64,000 bases of DNA from Sipunculus nudus (taxonomy: Eukaryota > Annelida > Sipuncula > Golfingiida > Sipunculidae). This document shows positions 35,150 through 46,009 of this stretch, piece by piece; position 1 is the first letter of the stretch; each line of letters begins with the position of its first letter. The notes beneath the pieces are model-generated. The model was not told the DNA's origin, did not search any database, and saw only the letters and a program-made list of their open reading frames with translations. The translations under genes were made by a program, and so were the position numbers. The DNA is taken from positions 58,151,118 to 58,215,117 of the forward strand of contig CM049317.1 in NCBI GenBank assembly GCA_026874595.1, in the 5' to 3' direction.

Positions 35150-35700
35150 CCGGGCAACTGCGCGGGTTACGCCCTCAAACGATATAAAGGCGGCCGAATT
35201 AGAATTTAACGCGGGGCTCTTGTTCCGTCGAATCGTCTGAAGTTACGAAAAAGTCAAATTCCCCGAGATCCAAATGCAATCTCGGTGAATGTACACGCCA
35301 CTTTTCATTTTAATTGTTGCAATAAAGCCTGACGCCTTAGGCAAGAAAAAACATACCACAGTTGTAAGGCATCGTTGAGAACAAATTATGCGTAATTTCA
35401 ACGCGTTTATGATGAAAATCTGCTTCCTTCCAGGAATAAATTATAACTGATCTTCCACCTAAAATAGGCCCGGCAAAGAAATACGGAGAGGAAAATGGTG
35501 TCACAAAACAAGGGTTCAACTCAGCTCACTGGCTAATTACAACCGCCATTAGCATAATTAGAGAGAACTGGAAGAAACCTGATTGTTCCTAGTTGCTCTT
35601 CGACTTATTTTCCCAGAAAACATATTCAATCCGAGGGGGCCGCACGCGTAAAGATTCACCATTATATGGAACCCTTCGGAAATATGGCTCCAAACCTGGC
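35150..35700. other. Balanced-GC unique island
   Basis: Non-repetitive with CpG. It holds CTAATTACAACCGCCATTAG and GCATAATTAG near 35535, typical of clustered homeodomain sites, and an AATAAA at about 35320. No ORF of note. Candidate conserved regulatory DNA. Confidence 0.25.
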
Positions 35701-35709
35701 TATTTATAT

Positions 35710-37335
35710 ATATTTTCTCGTGTTTAAATTAGTAATCATCAAATTTAATTCTTACATTGAAAAGCTATTTGATTAATGTGTTGGAACATTAATCACCTGG
35801 AAATCAGGTTTCGTCGTCCTATACCTTTTAATTCAAAAGTGTTCTCTGCATGCGTCATTTCCAAAGCGACCCGCATGTATATTATGTTAAAAAATCTGAA
35901 GCAATATTGCGTAAATAACCAAATGCTTTCATAACATGTATAAACGGTGTTAATTTTACTGTTTGTAAATAGGTAAAGTTAAAATAATGTATCTGAAGAA
36001 AATATGCATTTGCATTTGTAAATTTAGGCTAAGTTTCATCTCTATAAGCAAACATACGCCTGAGAATGCTGCTGAAAGTCCGTTGCAGAAATTTGACACT
36101 CAAATTCTGCTTTAGGTATTGCGATTCTACATAATTATTTAAATAAATCTACCACGTTATAATAATGTAATGCATGTCTTAAATAAATCCATGAATACTA
36201 TATAAAGTTGCATTATATGACTTTGTTATTAACCCCATTCGTTCACCATATTACAATTTAACACTTGCCCGCCTGGGACATGCTATACATGCACGCAATT
36301 ATTATATAGCTTGCGTCGTCTACGGCGTCTCGACACTTTCCCCAACTCTACAGGGTTCAGTTAGAATTGTCTCTATCACATTACACCACAACGGCATTTT
36401 ATTGTCTCAGCCAATCAGCAAAACTAACAAGTACCCTCGTTTCTTCAGGGGAGGGCGAATATTCTTAGGCACAATCTGATTTAAAGACATCTTGCCGACA
36501 GGCTTACCGCCAGGGAAGTTTGCGGTAAGATTGCATGTCTCTATATAAGCTATGGATGCATGGGGTATATCGTATAGCAAGTAATCTATATTGGTAACGT
36601 ATATATATAGCGTTACTTCTGTAGCGTATATATAAAGTATATGCATTTCCATCCTTAAGAATGCCGACGACATTTTAAAATAAACATGATGATTACTTTG
36701 AAACATATTGCTGTAATGTCTAATGGGACGTTTTAAGGATGCTACCTTAATTATTTTATTTTCTTTAATAAATTAAAGCTATTTCATGACCGGTAGACGG
36801 CAGCGTCTGTTTGATTTGACAAATAATGATTGATATGTTATTCATGAAACTTTCAAACTTTTGTTTTCTTTTATAATTAATGAGTAAGTTACAGCTGCCA
36901 GAGATAAATAGAAGAATATATATTATTACCAGATCACCGTGGATGAACATTTTGAAAATTAAGGGTGCAATGGCGGAATCTGGGGTTATTTTAACAGCAT
37001 CATGATGCATAATCCGGCTCTGTATTTTTTCGGTATTAAGTGCATATTTTACGATTTCAATTAATCTTAATCCGCCCCTCGTTATTGCTCAAAAATAAAA
37101 ATCCTACATTGGAGTTCTAACTGAAGAAAATCAATCTAAGCATATGATGGCTGATGATGGTAAATTTGAATTATGATTTTCTCATTATGTAATTTTTAAT
37201 TTACATATCAATGAACAAGAATATATACAGGAGACACCTTTATATAAACTAGAATAAATTAAATATATATTTATCTCTTTTTTGTAGTAGAAAATGGCAA
37301 ATAAATGCACAAAAATACATAAATACATAAATATG
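35710..37335. other. Unique AT-rich DNA, no gene seen
   Basis: ORFs of 99 codons (36407-36706 minus) and 81 codons (36765-37010 minus) have no recognisable content. Confidence 0.4.
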
Positions 37336-37340
37336 TATGA

Positions 37341-37342
<2 letters not shown>

Positions 37343-37379
<37 letters not shown>
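37343..37379. repeat. (TA)n microsatellite
   Basis: About 18 TA units abutting the palindrome at 37386. Confidence 0.96.
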
Positions 37380-37380
<1 letters not shown>

Positions 37381-37385
37381 GTGAA

Positions 37386-37570
37386 AAATAAATGAAAGAT
37401 GACACCTTTCTGTAGGCCAACGTTATTTATTAATCCGAGTTTTCGAAGTAAGCAGACTTCATGGTCAGGTGGTCAGGTACATTTTGAAGAAGCCTGCAGT
37501 GTGCTTCAAAAACTCGGATTAGTAAAATACTTTGGTCTACATACAGAAAGGCGTCATTTTTCATTTATTT
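37386..37570. mobile_element. 185 bp nested palindrome
   Basis: The outer arm 37386-37444 pairs with 37508-37570, sharing AAAACTCGGATTA, the CAGAAAGG(T/C)GTCAT block and TTTCATTTATTT. The spacer is itself partly inverted, with GAAGTAAGCAGACTTC facing GAAGCCTGCAGTGTGCTTC. Each arm, read outward, goes from a GAAG...CTTC hairpin through an AATAAA-like word, and the left one reaches a (TA)n run. That layout recalls two element 3' ends head to head. Confidence 0.7.
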
Positions 37571-37589
37571 TCTCAAGCGTACTGAGATA

Positions 37590-38290
37590 GACTAACACAA
37601 CACCTTAGAAATCATATAGTCTATAACTATATAATCATAAATTCTTTAAACATATACTTTAAGTATGATCATATATATCATATTTCACATATTTCGTTTG
37701 ATTATTTTAAAATCATAACTGTATTTAAGCAACTGTATTACTTGTTACAACTAGTCAGCTAGTCGGGTTTTTAATTGTTTTAAAGCTGCATCCTGTCGCA
37801 TTTGCTCTTAAGCATTAAAATGCTGACATTGCATACAAGAATCAAAGAAAATACCTGAATCAAGGCTTATGCACAGAATTATACTGGATGGTCAATAGGT
37901 CAAGCACATCCTTATATTGTCGCCTCATGTTCCGCGGTTCAGCTCTAGAATTTGATATATACTGGAACAAATAAATACTGGAATAAATATACATTAACAA
38001 ATCAACTCTTTCATTAAGTTGGTTTATGATAAAATATTTGGCTGACTGAAGAAAAAGACTCACAAGGGGGCGCACGCACACACACACATCCGCTCAGCCA
38101 CATATAGGATTATGTATTAAGGTATGCGTGCACATTTTCATCACCAATGAAAAGCTAATCATACAAATTAACATAAAGATTAAGAAACATATGTAACTCC
38201 AAATTTTACATCGGGGGTGTTTCTTATACAATACATTTTACATTCTCATAACACTAGCATTTGATTCCTGTCGCAAGATCGAGAAGCATG
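37590..38290. other. Unique AT-rich DNA, no gene seen
   Basis: Only a short (CA)n run at about 38074-38088. Confidence 0.4.
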
Positions 38291-38294
38291 AGTG

Positions 38295-38660
38295 TTAAAT
38301 GTCTCTACGAGTCAAGTGACCAGTGTAAATAGTGCTTCGGTCACGGTCGGCCCACGGTTGATCGTGACCGGGCAAACCACTCCGTACACTGTTATAAAAC
38401 AATAAGATTGGACTGCGCTCACCTAGCGCCCATAAAACCTGGCTAAATGATGCAATTAGGTGCAATAGAAGGCAGACAGCAGGCCATCGAGTCGAGGGAA
38501 CAAGGGCCCCTTCAAAGGGTAGTAATCTTGAGCGGTTTGACGACCTCTTGTCCACTATCGCCAACGACCATAGACATATTTGTCTGCCGCACTTTACCCA
38601 GTCATTGTTGACCCCCGCCTCCCTCCTACCTCTCACTTTCTGACTTCCTCAAAGTGTAAT
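38295..38660. other. Balanced-GC block with a 113-codon minus ORF
   Basis: The minus ORF 38295-38636 begins MRGRREAGVNNDWVKCGRQI and shows no domain I know. Composition is even and non-repetitive. It could be an exon or a decayed element; I cannot support coding. Confidence 0.22.
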
Positions 38661-38674
38661 GAATTAATGTTACC

Positions 38675-39250
38675 CCGCGCTTCAGATTAATGGTGTCGGG
38701 GGGGGGGGGATCTGAAATCGACTAACCCCCCCCCCCCCAACACGTTAACTTTAAATCGATATCAGATAAATCACTTGAGCATCTTGAATTTGACTTTAGA
38801 TTACTCCCTACGATTTCTGGTAACCCCTTCACAACAATTCTTTTTTATGTTATTATTACTTAAATTCATATAAGTTCCATCGTCTTGATTTGCCAAATTA
38901 TGATTAACCTTTGAATATCTTAGGTTTGCATGTTATGTGTCCTGCGCATCGGTGAAATGTACATTGTGCATGTGCATGCATGAGTGAATGAAAATATAAT
39001 TAACAATATCATTCACATTTTGCGACAATTTTATTGTTATATATTGATTCCTTTTTTAAATTTCGTATCTTTCACGTGGTTTATTGAAATAAGAATTGTT
39101 TATTTAGTTAAATCAGTAAGAGGGTAATCTGAACAGTGCAGGGATAACTTCAATTTACGTTCAGGCTACCCCCGGGGTAATCTGAAGTCGATTTCAGATA
39201 CTTGGGGTAAAAAGAAATGCGGGGTGACCTGAAGACTTTACACCGGATGA
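38675..39250. mobile_element. G/C-tract foldback element, locus 4
   Basis: The left part has CGCTTCAGATTA, 12 G (38698-38709), ATCTGAAATCGA and 13 C (38726-38738). The right part has GGGTAATCTGAA, GAAGTCGATTTCAGAT and ends GAAGACTTTACACCGG, matching the end of the 12.6 kb element (GAAGTCTTTACACCGG). No ORF. Confidence 0.55.
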
Positions 39251-39259
39251 CCCGGCTGG

Positions 39260-39500
39260 ACTTGTGATAGAATGAAACCACTGCTTGTAAAAATATAGAA
39301 AGCAGAGTATCATGTAGACTTAGGGATACAATATTTAACGTCCTATATATGTTCGTGTCATACGTATTTCCTGACTTGCTCGGACCACTGGGTTGGTTTT
39401 ATTATATATTTCTGGAATCAGGACACAGCCATAGACAGATTCATAATATTAGTTGTTTCGGCTATGATAAAAAATAAAGATAATAATAATAATTATTATC
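39260..39500. other. Unique DNA with a short AAT/ATT run
   Basis: Imperfect ATAATAAT/ATTATCATC runs at 39470-39510 lie just upstream of a SINE. Confidence 0.4.
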
Positions 39501-39511
39501 ATCATTATTAC

Positions 39512-39625
39512 CATGGTGTTAGAGGTGCAGTGGTTAACGAGCAGGACTTTGTGCCAGCGACAAGGGTTCGATTCCCGGTCGCAGGTGATGTTCCGATTCA
39601 AGACTTTGTGTTCTGTTTTGGTTGC
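39512..39625 (+). mobile_element. tRNA-derived SINE (family C)
   Basis: GGTGCAGTGGTTAACGAGCA is an A-box region and GGGTTCGATTCCCGG is an excellent B box about 40 bases on, with a tRNA-unrelated body after it. The expected acceptor stem is absent, so it is a SINE, not a tRNA gene. The 66-codon ORF across it is spurious. Confidence 0.75.
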
Positions 39626-39639
39626 ACAGACTTTGTAAT

Positions 39640-40440
39640 TGAAAGTTTAAAGCCAGAATTTTAGCTTTGAAAGCCATTTATTGGAGAATAAATGCACCAA
39701 TGCGCGAATTGAAATCCTGAGCTTATATATGCCTTGTATTTAGGGAAAGGCGTTTGGCGTTTGACTTTTTTCTTCCTTCTTGTCATTTGTGACGAATAAT
39801 GCAACTCCATTTACAGTCTGATTAATCTTAAGTAAAGTAGAAAGGTGAAAACAATTAGCATGAAAAGTTATATTTAACTGGCTCACACTAGCCTTTCTTA
39901 ATGTTAATTTATTTTTAATATTCAATGCAGATGAAACATGATTAAAGAGCGAGTAAAAGCAGAATTTCTGCAATGTGAATGAACTAATGGCATATTAATA
40001 AACTATTGTTTTGAGGAAATTGACTGATTTTAGGGCTGTTCAGGTCTCTATAGATATACCTTTGTATGATATTACTTATACAAGTTGGTATTATTTATAT
40101 CATGGAACAAATTATACACCTGAGCACAGAAATTAAATATTATAATACCAGTTATTCACAATAGAATAATTCAAAATCTTGTTGATATATTAAACATATT
40201 TATTACAAATAAATTAATTACTAAGGGAGTGTTAATAAGTTACTGGCTGAAACCATATCCCTGTCTGTCAATATCATTACAGGAACATTAACCTTGCACA
40301 CCACATTACATTAAAGGTCTAGGCAATTACACAAGGGGTCAGTGGAAAACTGATATATAAAGATTTATAGATTATACATATACTTTATATATACAGTATA
40401 TATAGATTTTACTGTAATTCATACTGGACCGGGCACAAGC
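39640..40440. other. Unique AT-rich DNA, no gene seen
   Basis: Nothing recognisable. Confidence 0.4.
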
Positions 40441-40453
40441 CGTGTTAGTATGA

Positions 40454-40455
<2 letters not shown>

Positions 40456-40510
<55 letters not shown>
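40456..40510. repeat. (TA)n microsatellite
   Basis: About 27 TA units. Confidence 0.97.
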
Positions 40511-40512
<2 letters not shown>

Positions 40513-40624
40513 TGATGCAAAATATTTAGCTTGTTTTGTTTACCGCACCAAGATAAATAGTCACTCCATGCATGTCCTGTGAAAACATATATACACTTCA
40601 GCTCAGTTAGGTGCCATCCCAGTA

Positions 40625-40912
40625 GAACCAATAACAGAAATAAAACTACAAATTTGCGCTCAAAGGGCGCATACCTTCACCAAGGCAAATCATTTTCCCC
40701 TTTCGGCATTGTCAGGAATAAAACAGCTTTTTTCCTTTAACAATTCCTGGAACCAAGTCGTGATCTGGAACACTCGCAAATAAATCCTGTGTTCCTTGTG
40801 TCATTGCAGAGTTATCCTTCAGATTTCATCAAAATCCTTTGCTGACTTTTTGACTAATGTTGCTAACAGACGCCCTTAGGCGAAGGTAATAACATTATCG
40901 CCTCTGGACAGG
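40625..40912 (+). mobile_element. RTE-like LINE 3' end fragment
   Basis: The string of words CACCAAGGCAAA, TTCCTTGTGTCATTGCAGAG, TTCATCAAAATCC, CTTTTTGACTAATGTTGCTA and ACAGACG followed by GGCGAAGGTAATAACATT is the familiar 3' untranslated tail of invertebrate RTE-clade retrotransposons. It is 5'-truncated with no reverse transcriptase. A short hairpin TGCGCTCAAAGGGCGCA marks its left end. Recognition is from memory of the family, not a search. Confidence 0.65.
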
Positions 40913-40914
40913 GG

Positions 40915-41525
40915 TGTTCAATTTTAACTTTTGCCATCGAACCCAATATTATGCAAAAAATATTTCTCATCGGACCGCTACTTGTATACGCCTTACTTGA
41001 CCCCACACTCATTCAAAACACTTTCTTCTACACCCTGGATATTTTTATAACACGTTATCAAGGTCAATGATAAAAGCCCTGAGTTCCACCCCCGCTTTCT
41101 GCAATGCTTCATTGTCATGTACTTAGGAACTTTTTACTGGAACAGTCTTGCTATTCCTCCCCATGAAGCCATGTCTATTCCGTCTATCAAGAGAGTGTTG
41201 AAACGCCCACTACACGAATACGTAAATTCTTTTATGTTTAAAACCTTTTGCACCCATTTTACGGTTTTATCTGATAATCACCTTGGTGTTGTTTATATAC
41301 ACAGAGACTCTTTTTCTTTGTTATATTTTGAGCTTTTAACGAAGACCCATATGGTCATTAGGTGTATTTGATTGTTTCCATATTTAGTATACTTGATTAA
41401 GCTGAATATGCTTGTGGAATCAAAACTTGACGATCAAATACGTTCCCTACCCTGTTATATTTTGAGCTTAAACGAAGACCCTACTCTCCTATTGTACCAG
41501 TGTTGTTATATCATTTGTATTTGTT
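40915..41525. other. Unique DNA, no gene seen
   Basis: Two similar words, ATTTTGAGCTTTTAACGAAG (41325) and ATTTTGAGCTTAAACGAAG (41459), mark a degenerate duplication about 134 bases apart. The 84-codon ORF (41117-41371) is unrecognised. Confidence 0.4.
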
Positions 41526-41530
41526 GTATC

Positions 41531-42103
41531 TGTACGGGGTAATATAAAAGCGGACCAAACTGTCTCGCTATAGTGAGGCATACTTTTCTAGCGAAGCGGT
41601 TTGAACGCGGACATGTGCGCCACCGACATGGTTTCGAATTCCGGATCGGCCCAATATTTCTTTTTTTAATATTTTTTTGTTGGAGGTAACCGCCTCCATT
41701 TTTTTAATGCTAGCTTAACTAATTATATGTACATCTGCAGATTTCCATTCCGGTTTCGGACTACGTGACATGGCAGTATCACACGCTTCCTCTCATTTGA
41801 TATCCTGGCGTTAACCAGGCCCGGTGACTACTGCACCTGCGGGCCCTGGGTTGGTAATATACCACCGAGAACCCCCGAAAGGCGCACTCGTTTGTGAGTG
41901 AAACACGGCCGTTGGGCACGTCCTTCCCATTAAGCCTGCAGAGCGCTCACCCTGGGTTGGGGCCGACCGTGAAAAACCTCACCGCCTTGACTGAGGTTCG
42001 AACTCACGATCTCCCATGCAGTTTTGAGTCCTGTGCTCTACCCCTGAGCCACAGAAGCCGGTTCGGCCGAATATTTTGCTCTGAGCAATTTGTCTTCGTA
42101 ACA
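41531..42103 (+). mobile_element. TGTTACG tRNA-like element, copy 4, split by a SINE
   Basis: The 5' part (41531-41660) begins TGTACGGGGTAATATAAAAG and carries the tRNA-like core and a mutated B box GGTTTCGAATTCC. The 3' part (42063-42103) resumes at TCGGCCGAATATTTTG and ends ATTTGTCTTCGTAACA. The gap holds a minus-strand SINE. This nested arrangement shows the TGTTACG element is the older of the two. Confidence 0.8.
41661..42062 (-). mobile_element. tRNA-derived SINE (family B), full length
   Basis: On the minus strand it starts GGCTTCTGTGGCTCAGGGGT, a clear A-box region, then AGTTCGAACCTC as B box. A conserved body follows (GGTGAGGTTTTTCACGGTCG; GAGCGCTCTGCA; CCCGCAGGTGCAGTAGT; GCCATGTCACGTA). 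It then has GGAGGCGGTTACCTCC and an A-rich tail. Flanking 14 bp repeats TCGGCCCAATATTT (41646-41659) and TCGGCCGAATATTT (42063-42076) differ at one base and are the target duplication. The GGCGGTTACCTCC tail resembles RTE-type LINE ends, suggesting the partner LINE. The 74-codon plus ORF 41894-42118 is spurious. Confidence 0.85.
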
Positions 42104-42119
42104 TACTTCATGTTTTAAA

Positions 42120-43090
42120 TTGAAGCAGGTCCTCACTGAAAAACAGCAACTGCTGAATGAGCTATCCTGTTGAAAGTTATTGAAATAAATAAATGCTGAA
42201 CCATTAAGTTTGCATGAACTCCAAAGATGCTGATGACTGAATGACGTCATTTTCTCGCACCACTAGATATAGAAATCATGACATTAAAATGAGTTTTCCA
42301 TGTTAACAGTTATCATTTATTTCGTTCTAAATATTACCGTCTATCTTATATATTCTGTTTCTTTAAGAAAAGACATATTGGACATTCTAGTGAGGCAACA
42401 CGTTTTAAACTCAGCTTGGAAGTATTCTAATTTTGCCGCTGCTGGATGGTTTGTCTGTCAGCATCTCTACAAGAAAATATAAACAGTTAAAATAATATTA
42501 ATTGTTAGGACATTGACAAATAAATGATATTTAATTTTTTTAGGTACACTACGGATATCAATGATATGTTTTTGTTTAAAGGATTCTTCTCCCCGCAATG
42601 CGAGATAAGGCAATTGAGACCTCTGTCCTTCGCCTGTATTAGAACTATGGAGCAAGGGTACAATTCCAATATAAATTTCCGGAAGAGGTGGAAGTTCCAA
42701 CGCCTGCAAAGTGCACAGTTGTCACCCGAGTGCCGCGCCTTTGCTCTGGCGGGCAGAACCGACCTTTGCTCCTACCATCCTGTTTGTAAACCATGATACA
42801 CTTTTTAACCGAAAGTGAGTCATAATCGATGCACACACCAACGTTTGATCCGCATTCTGGTGGTATTCTTCGGGAATTGGAAGAGGGCATGCGGTCCTTC
42901 AGTGGCGTTCTAGTTTTTCGCACAGGGTAATACCGATGTGTTTTGATAAACTGTTTGTATTCAAGAACGGAAACTCAAATGCTCTTCAGCAACAACGAAA
43001 AAAAATCTTTATTTCTACAATGGGTGTTTAAAAACACTTGCAGTCAAATCTGAAGCTCATGTATATGGTGACAACCTTAAGCAAAATTTA
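42120..43090. other. Unique DNA with unrecognised ORFs
   Basis: Overlapping ORFs of 90 codons plus (42524-42796) and 92 codons minus (42645-42923) lie in a GC-balanced part (42590-42920). The plus ORF begins next to a TTTTTTTAG acceptor-like site (about 42541). No domain recognised; an exon is possible but not supported. Confidence 0.3.
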
Positions 43091-43114
43091 ATACTATTGT
43101 TGACAATATGTTTT

Positions 43115-43374
43115 AAGGGAAAGGTCCTTGGCCTGTTGGTGGCACTGTCTATTGAACGAGGACAAAGGTATCCATATATGATGAGATTGATATGTAATCT
43201 TTTGAAGCCTTCTGGGTTTCAGGTTTTATATGCACGGGATTAAGAATAACCGAGAAGTCATAACCTGTTGTTAAGGTGATAGAGCGAATCTCTGATGTTC
43301 TATAATGAGATTTCACTCTATGCCATTGAGCTCCGAAGTCCAACGCCTTAACCACTAGGCTACGTCCTAGCCCT
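43115..43374 (-). mobile_element. tRNA-derived SINE (family D), copy 1
   Basis: On the minus strand it begins AGGGCTAGGACGTAGCCTAG and TGGTTAAGGCGTTGGACTTC, a typical tRNA A-box head; the B box is degenerate. It is bounded by near-identical 14-16 bp repeats, GTTGACAATATGTTTT (43099-43114) and GTCGACAATATTTT (43375-43388), read as the target duplication. The body matches 51070-51260 (GGCCTGTTGGT, AGAAGTCATAACCTG, GCGAATCTCTGATGTTC). About 260 bp, complete. Confidence 0.8.
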
Positions 43375-43409
43375 GTCGACAATATTTTCCTGTGATACAT
43401 TTTGAGTTG

Positions 43410-43476
43410 TATAACTGGCTGTTACTTACAGGAAAATATTGTTGACAATATTTTCCTGTAAGCAACAGCCAGTATA
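43410..43476. repeat. Near-perfect hairpin, 31-32 bp arms
   Basis: The arm 43410-43441 is the inverse of 43446-43476 with about two mismatches, around a 4-base TTGA loop. Inner bases are CAGGAAAATATTG / CAATATTTTCCTG. The inner word also matches the SINE D target duplication at 43375-43390. Confidence 0.9.
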
Positions 43477-43479
43477 CAA

Positions 43480-43940
43480 AACATATCGTGAAAGCATTTT
43501 CAAGTATCGTCATCGTTATTCCAAAGGCAGCACCCTCTATACGGTCAAGAGTTTTATTACCTCTATACACCAATTTCTTTCTTCTTTTTCTTATTCCTGA
43601 ACACTTTATCTTGAATTATCTTGGTTTTTTTTTCCTGAGAAGTTCTTGTCTGTGTCTCGAGATATACAGAAGTAAAAAGGTCACCACCAATGTAGAGCGG
43701 CAACATGTGTATGAATAATGTATTGGCACACTGTTCTTGTGACCTTTAAGAAGGAACCGTTATCACTGCCATGTTCATTTTTGCTGGTGAAGACCAACTC
43801 TTGGAGACAAGGTTCTATTGTATATTATCGTTACAAGAAACAACAAGTTTTGCGTCTTTTGGCTACATCTGCGAAAATTCTTCTCTTCTCATGTCACATC
43901 GTCTTTATTATCACACCATATATATAGCCTTAATGGATAT
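43480..43940. other. Unique DNA, no gene seen
   Basis: Overlapping ORFs of 66-78 codons with no recognised content. Confidence 0.35.
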
Positions 43941-43945
43941 TATTA

Positions 43946-44515
43946 TAGGATTGTCCATGGAAGAATTCTGACTACATTCAAACCCCTTGTATTAGCATAT
44001 ACAGCTACGACTTTCTATGGGAAAACCAATAGTAAATTAAAATCCGTAAATTGAAGTGTTTACTGTGTGTTCTATAGAAGAACTGGCCAGAAAGTAAACA
44101 TTGAATGAAGTAAATACAGTTTTCTTTCTATATATGGTAGAACTGTTAAGAGTTTCAAACCCCGTATATACGAACATATATAGAATTTTTCTGTGGAATA
44201 TTTAGGTGGAAATTTAAACCTTTTTGGTATGTGCAGCATGTTCTATAGAAGAGCTGTTATAAAATGCATGTTAACTCTTTGTTTAACTTTAGGCAGGATT
44301 TTATATGGAAGGATTTTTAGAGTATTTAAACCCTTTGGTTAAGTAAATGCAGGATTTTTTAGAGAAACAATTTGGACATTCATATACCCTTATGAAGGTA
44401 TATGACTCATGTTCCATATATAAAAAAACTGCTAGGGAAGAAAAATCAAACACTTATTGAAATATATTGAGGGATATTCCATGGAAATTCAAACCATACC
44501 TTAGATAAAATGATA
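43946..44515 (+). repeat. Degenerate minisatellite, about 58 bp unit
   Basis: Nine or ten diverged units, each with TTC(T/C)AT(A/G)GAAGAACTGT-like and TTCAAACCCCTTGTATTAGC-like halves. Unit starts fall near 43946, 44010, 44070, 44128, 44188, 44249, 44312, 44357, 44411 and 44476. Many indels; no coding frame persists. Confidence 0.7.
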
Positions 44516-44519
44516 TATT

Positions 44520-45370
44520 AACATGTCGACAGGAACCGAGACGTTATACGTGTACAGTGACATACTGTAATTTATGTTCAAGGCCGCTACAGATGGGGGA
44601 ATCGAATTTCCTTTGCGTTATGTGGTAAAACTTGAGGTTAGAGGATAGCGCCAATAAAAAGGAAAAGGTCACCAATGTGGTATAATTAACAAAGTTAGTG
44701 AAAATATACATACGATTACAGGAAATGTCAAGTAACATCAATATAGAGTCGTTAATTTTTTTTTTCTAAATAGAAACTTTCCTGTTATAATTGTTCTGTA
44801 TTACCGGTAATCGTTATCGGTCGTAGTGTGAAAAGCAGGGTAAGCCCTTTCAGCATTTACCTGAAGTCCCGCTGCAACTTACACAATTTATAGGTATAAA
44901 TGAAACCCATATTATCATTGTTTTGTTTTTTTTCAAAGATTTTGTACACATGCAGGAAAACATGTTTAAATACATTATATTAGTTCTAGATGGCGATACC
45001 CAGCTTCAAGCCAGACAATGTCAGAGAGTGGAAATATGAGTGGAAATATTCTGTCTATTATGGCAGCTTATGTAAGCTCCTTTGGCTTTGCTATTGTTTG
45101 AATAATTATGGAATGGTATATGTATGTTCGAAATGCACAACATTAAAAAAAATATATTTCAATAAATAGTCCAAGTGGCATGTGTCACAGTTTTATGGGC
45201 TACTAAAAATCTGAAAAGCTGCATTTATTTGGTCAAAATGATATCGGATTTTTTCACTGTTTTTAACTTTTTTTTACCTTTCGCACAATACACTGAAGTG
45301 AAAAGTTATTCATTATGCACATCACTAATAACCGATTAAATAACAACAAGTAAACTGGTATCTGGTTGTG
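44520..45370. other. Unique DNA, no gene seen
   Basis: Nothing recognisable; ATGAGTGGAAATAT is partly duplicated at about 45030-45050. Confidence 0.4.
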
Positions 45371-45379
45371 CTGAAATCC

Positions 45380-46000
45380 CATCCAGTGCATAAACCTGAC
45401 CCGTAGCGGCGCCTGGCGCTAACGATGGTAGTTGCCATGGGGAGAACGCACGTTATAAAGACCCAAGTCCTGTTACCGCCCTCCCTTTATGTTAAACACC
45501 TCCGCTTCCCTGGTTCCTATCTCCTGGACAGCTCCACGGTCCGGAGATGCAGCCTGCCGCCATATTCTGTAGTCCCGATTTATTTGGCTGAAGAAGTGGC
45601 AGTTGATCTGAATATTGCCAGGGGAGGGTGGATGGGCCATATACACGGACGTTTGTTCCTTTGATCTCACACGCCGTTGATAATAATGTTCGATTACCTA
45701 TCGATTTGAGCTCACATTGGCCTGAAAGTTACCGGCATAAATATTTTCTTTACCGATATTTTTTCCCTAACCAGCCGACCTGCACAAATTAATAGAAGAT
45801 CTAGCGGTCACCCGGGACTCGTGCAGCGGGGAACAACGGGACCTTAGATTTACTTGGTGGCTATATACTGCCCAGGACACCGCCCAAGGAAGGGGGAACT
45901 TTTTCCGTAAAAGTACCCATGGCAAAAGGCCGAGGGTATATAACTACCAATCCTACAAGCCCTCCCTTTTTCCGTTGATTATTATTTTTGCAACAGTACG
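45380..46000. other. Balanced-GC unique island with a 79-codon ORF
   Basis: Non-repetitive and CpG-containing. The plus ORF 45425-45664 begins MVVAMGRTHVIKTQ and has no known domain; a minus ORF overlaps it. It may be an exon or a conserved non-coding element. Confidence 0.25.
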
Positions 46001-46009
46001 TCCATGTCC

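Noticed and set aside
39512..39585. Functional tRNA gene
   Set aside because: Good A and B boxes, but the acceptor stem does not pair and a SINE body follows. The same holds at 15850, 16040, 16290, 28160, 41600, 42020 and 43330.
42524..42923. Overlapping 90- and 92-codon ORFs as real exons
   Set aside because: Open on opposite strands over the same DNA with no recognisable domain or paired splice sites.
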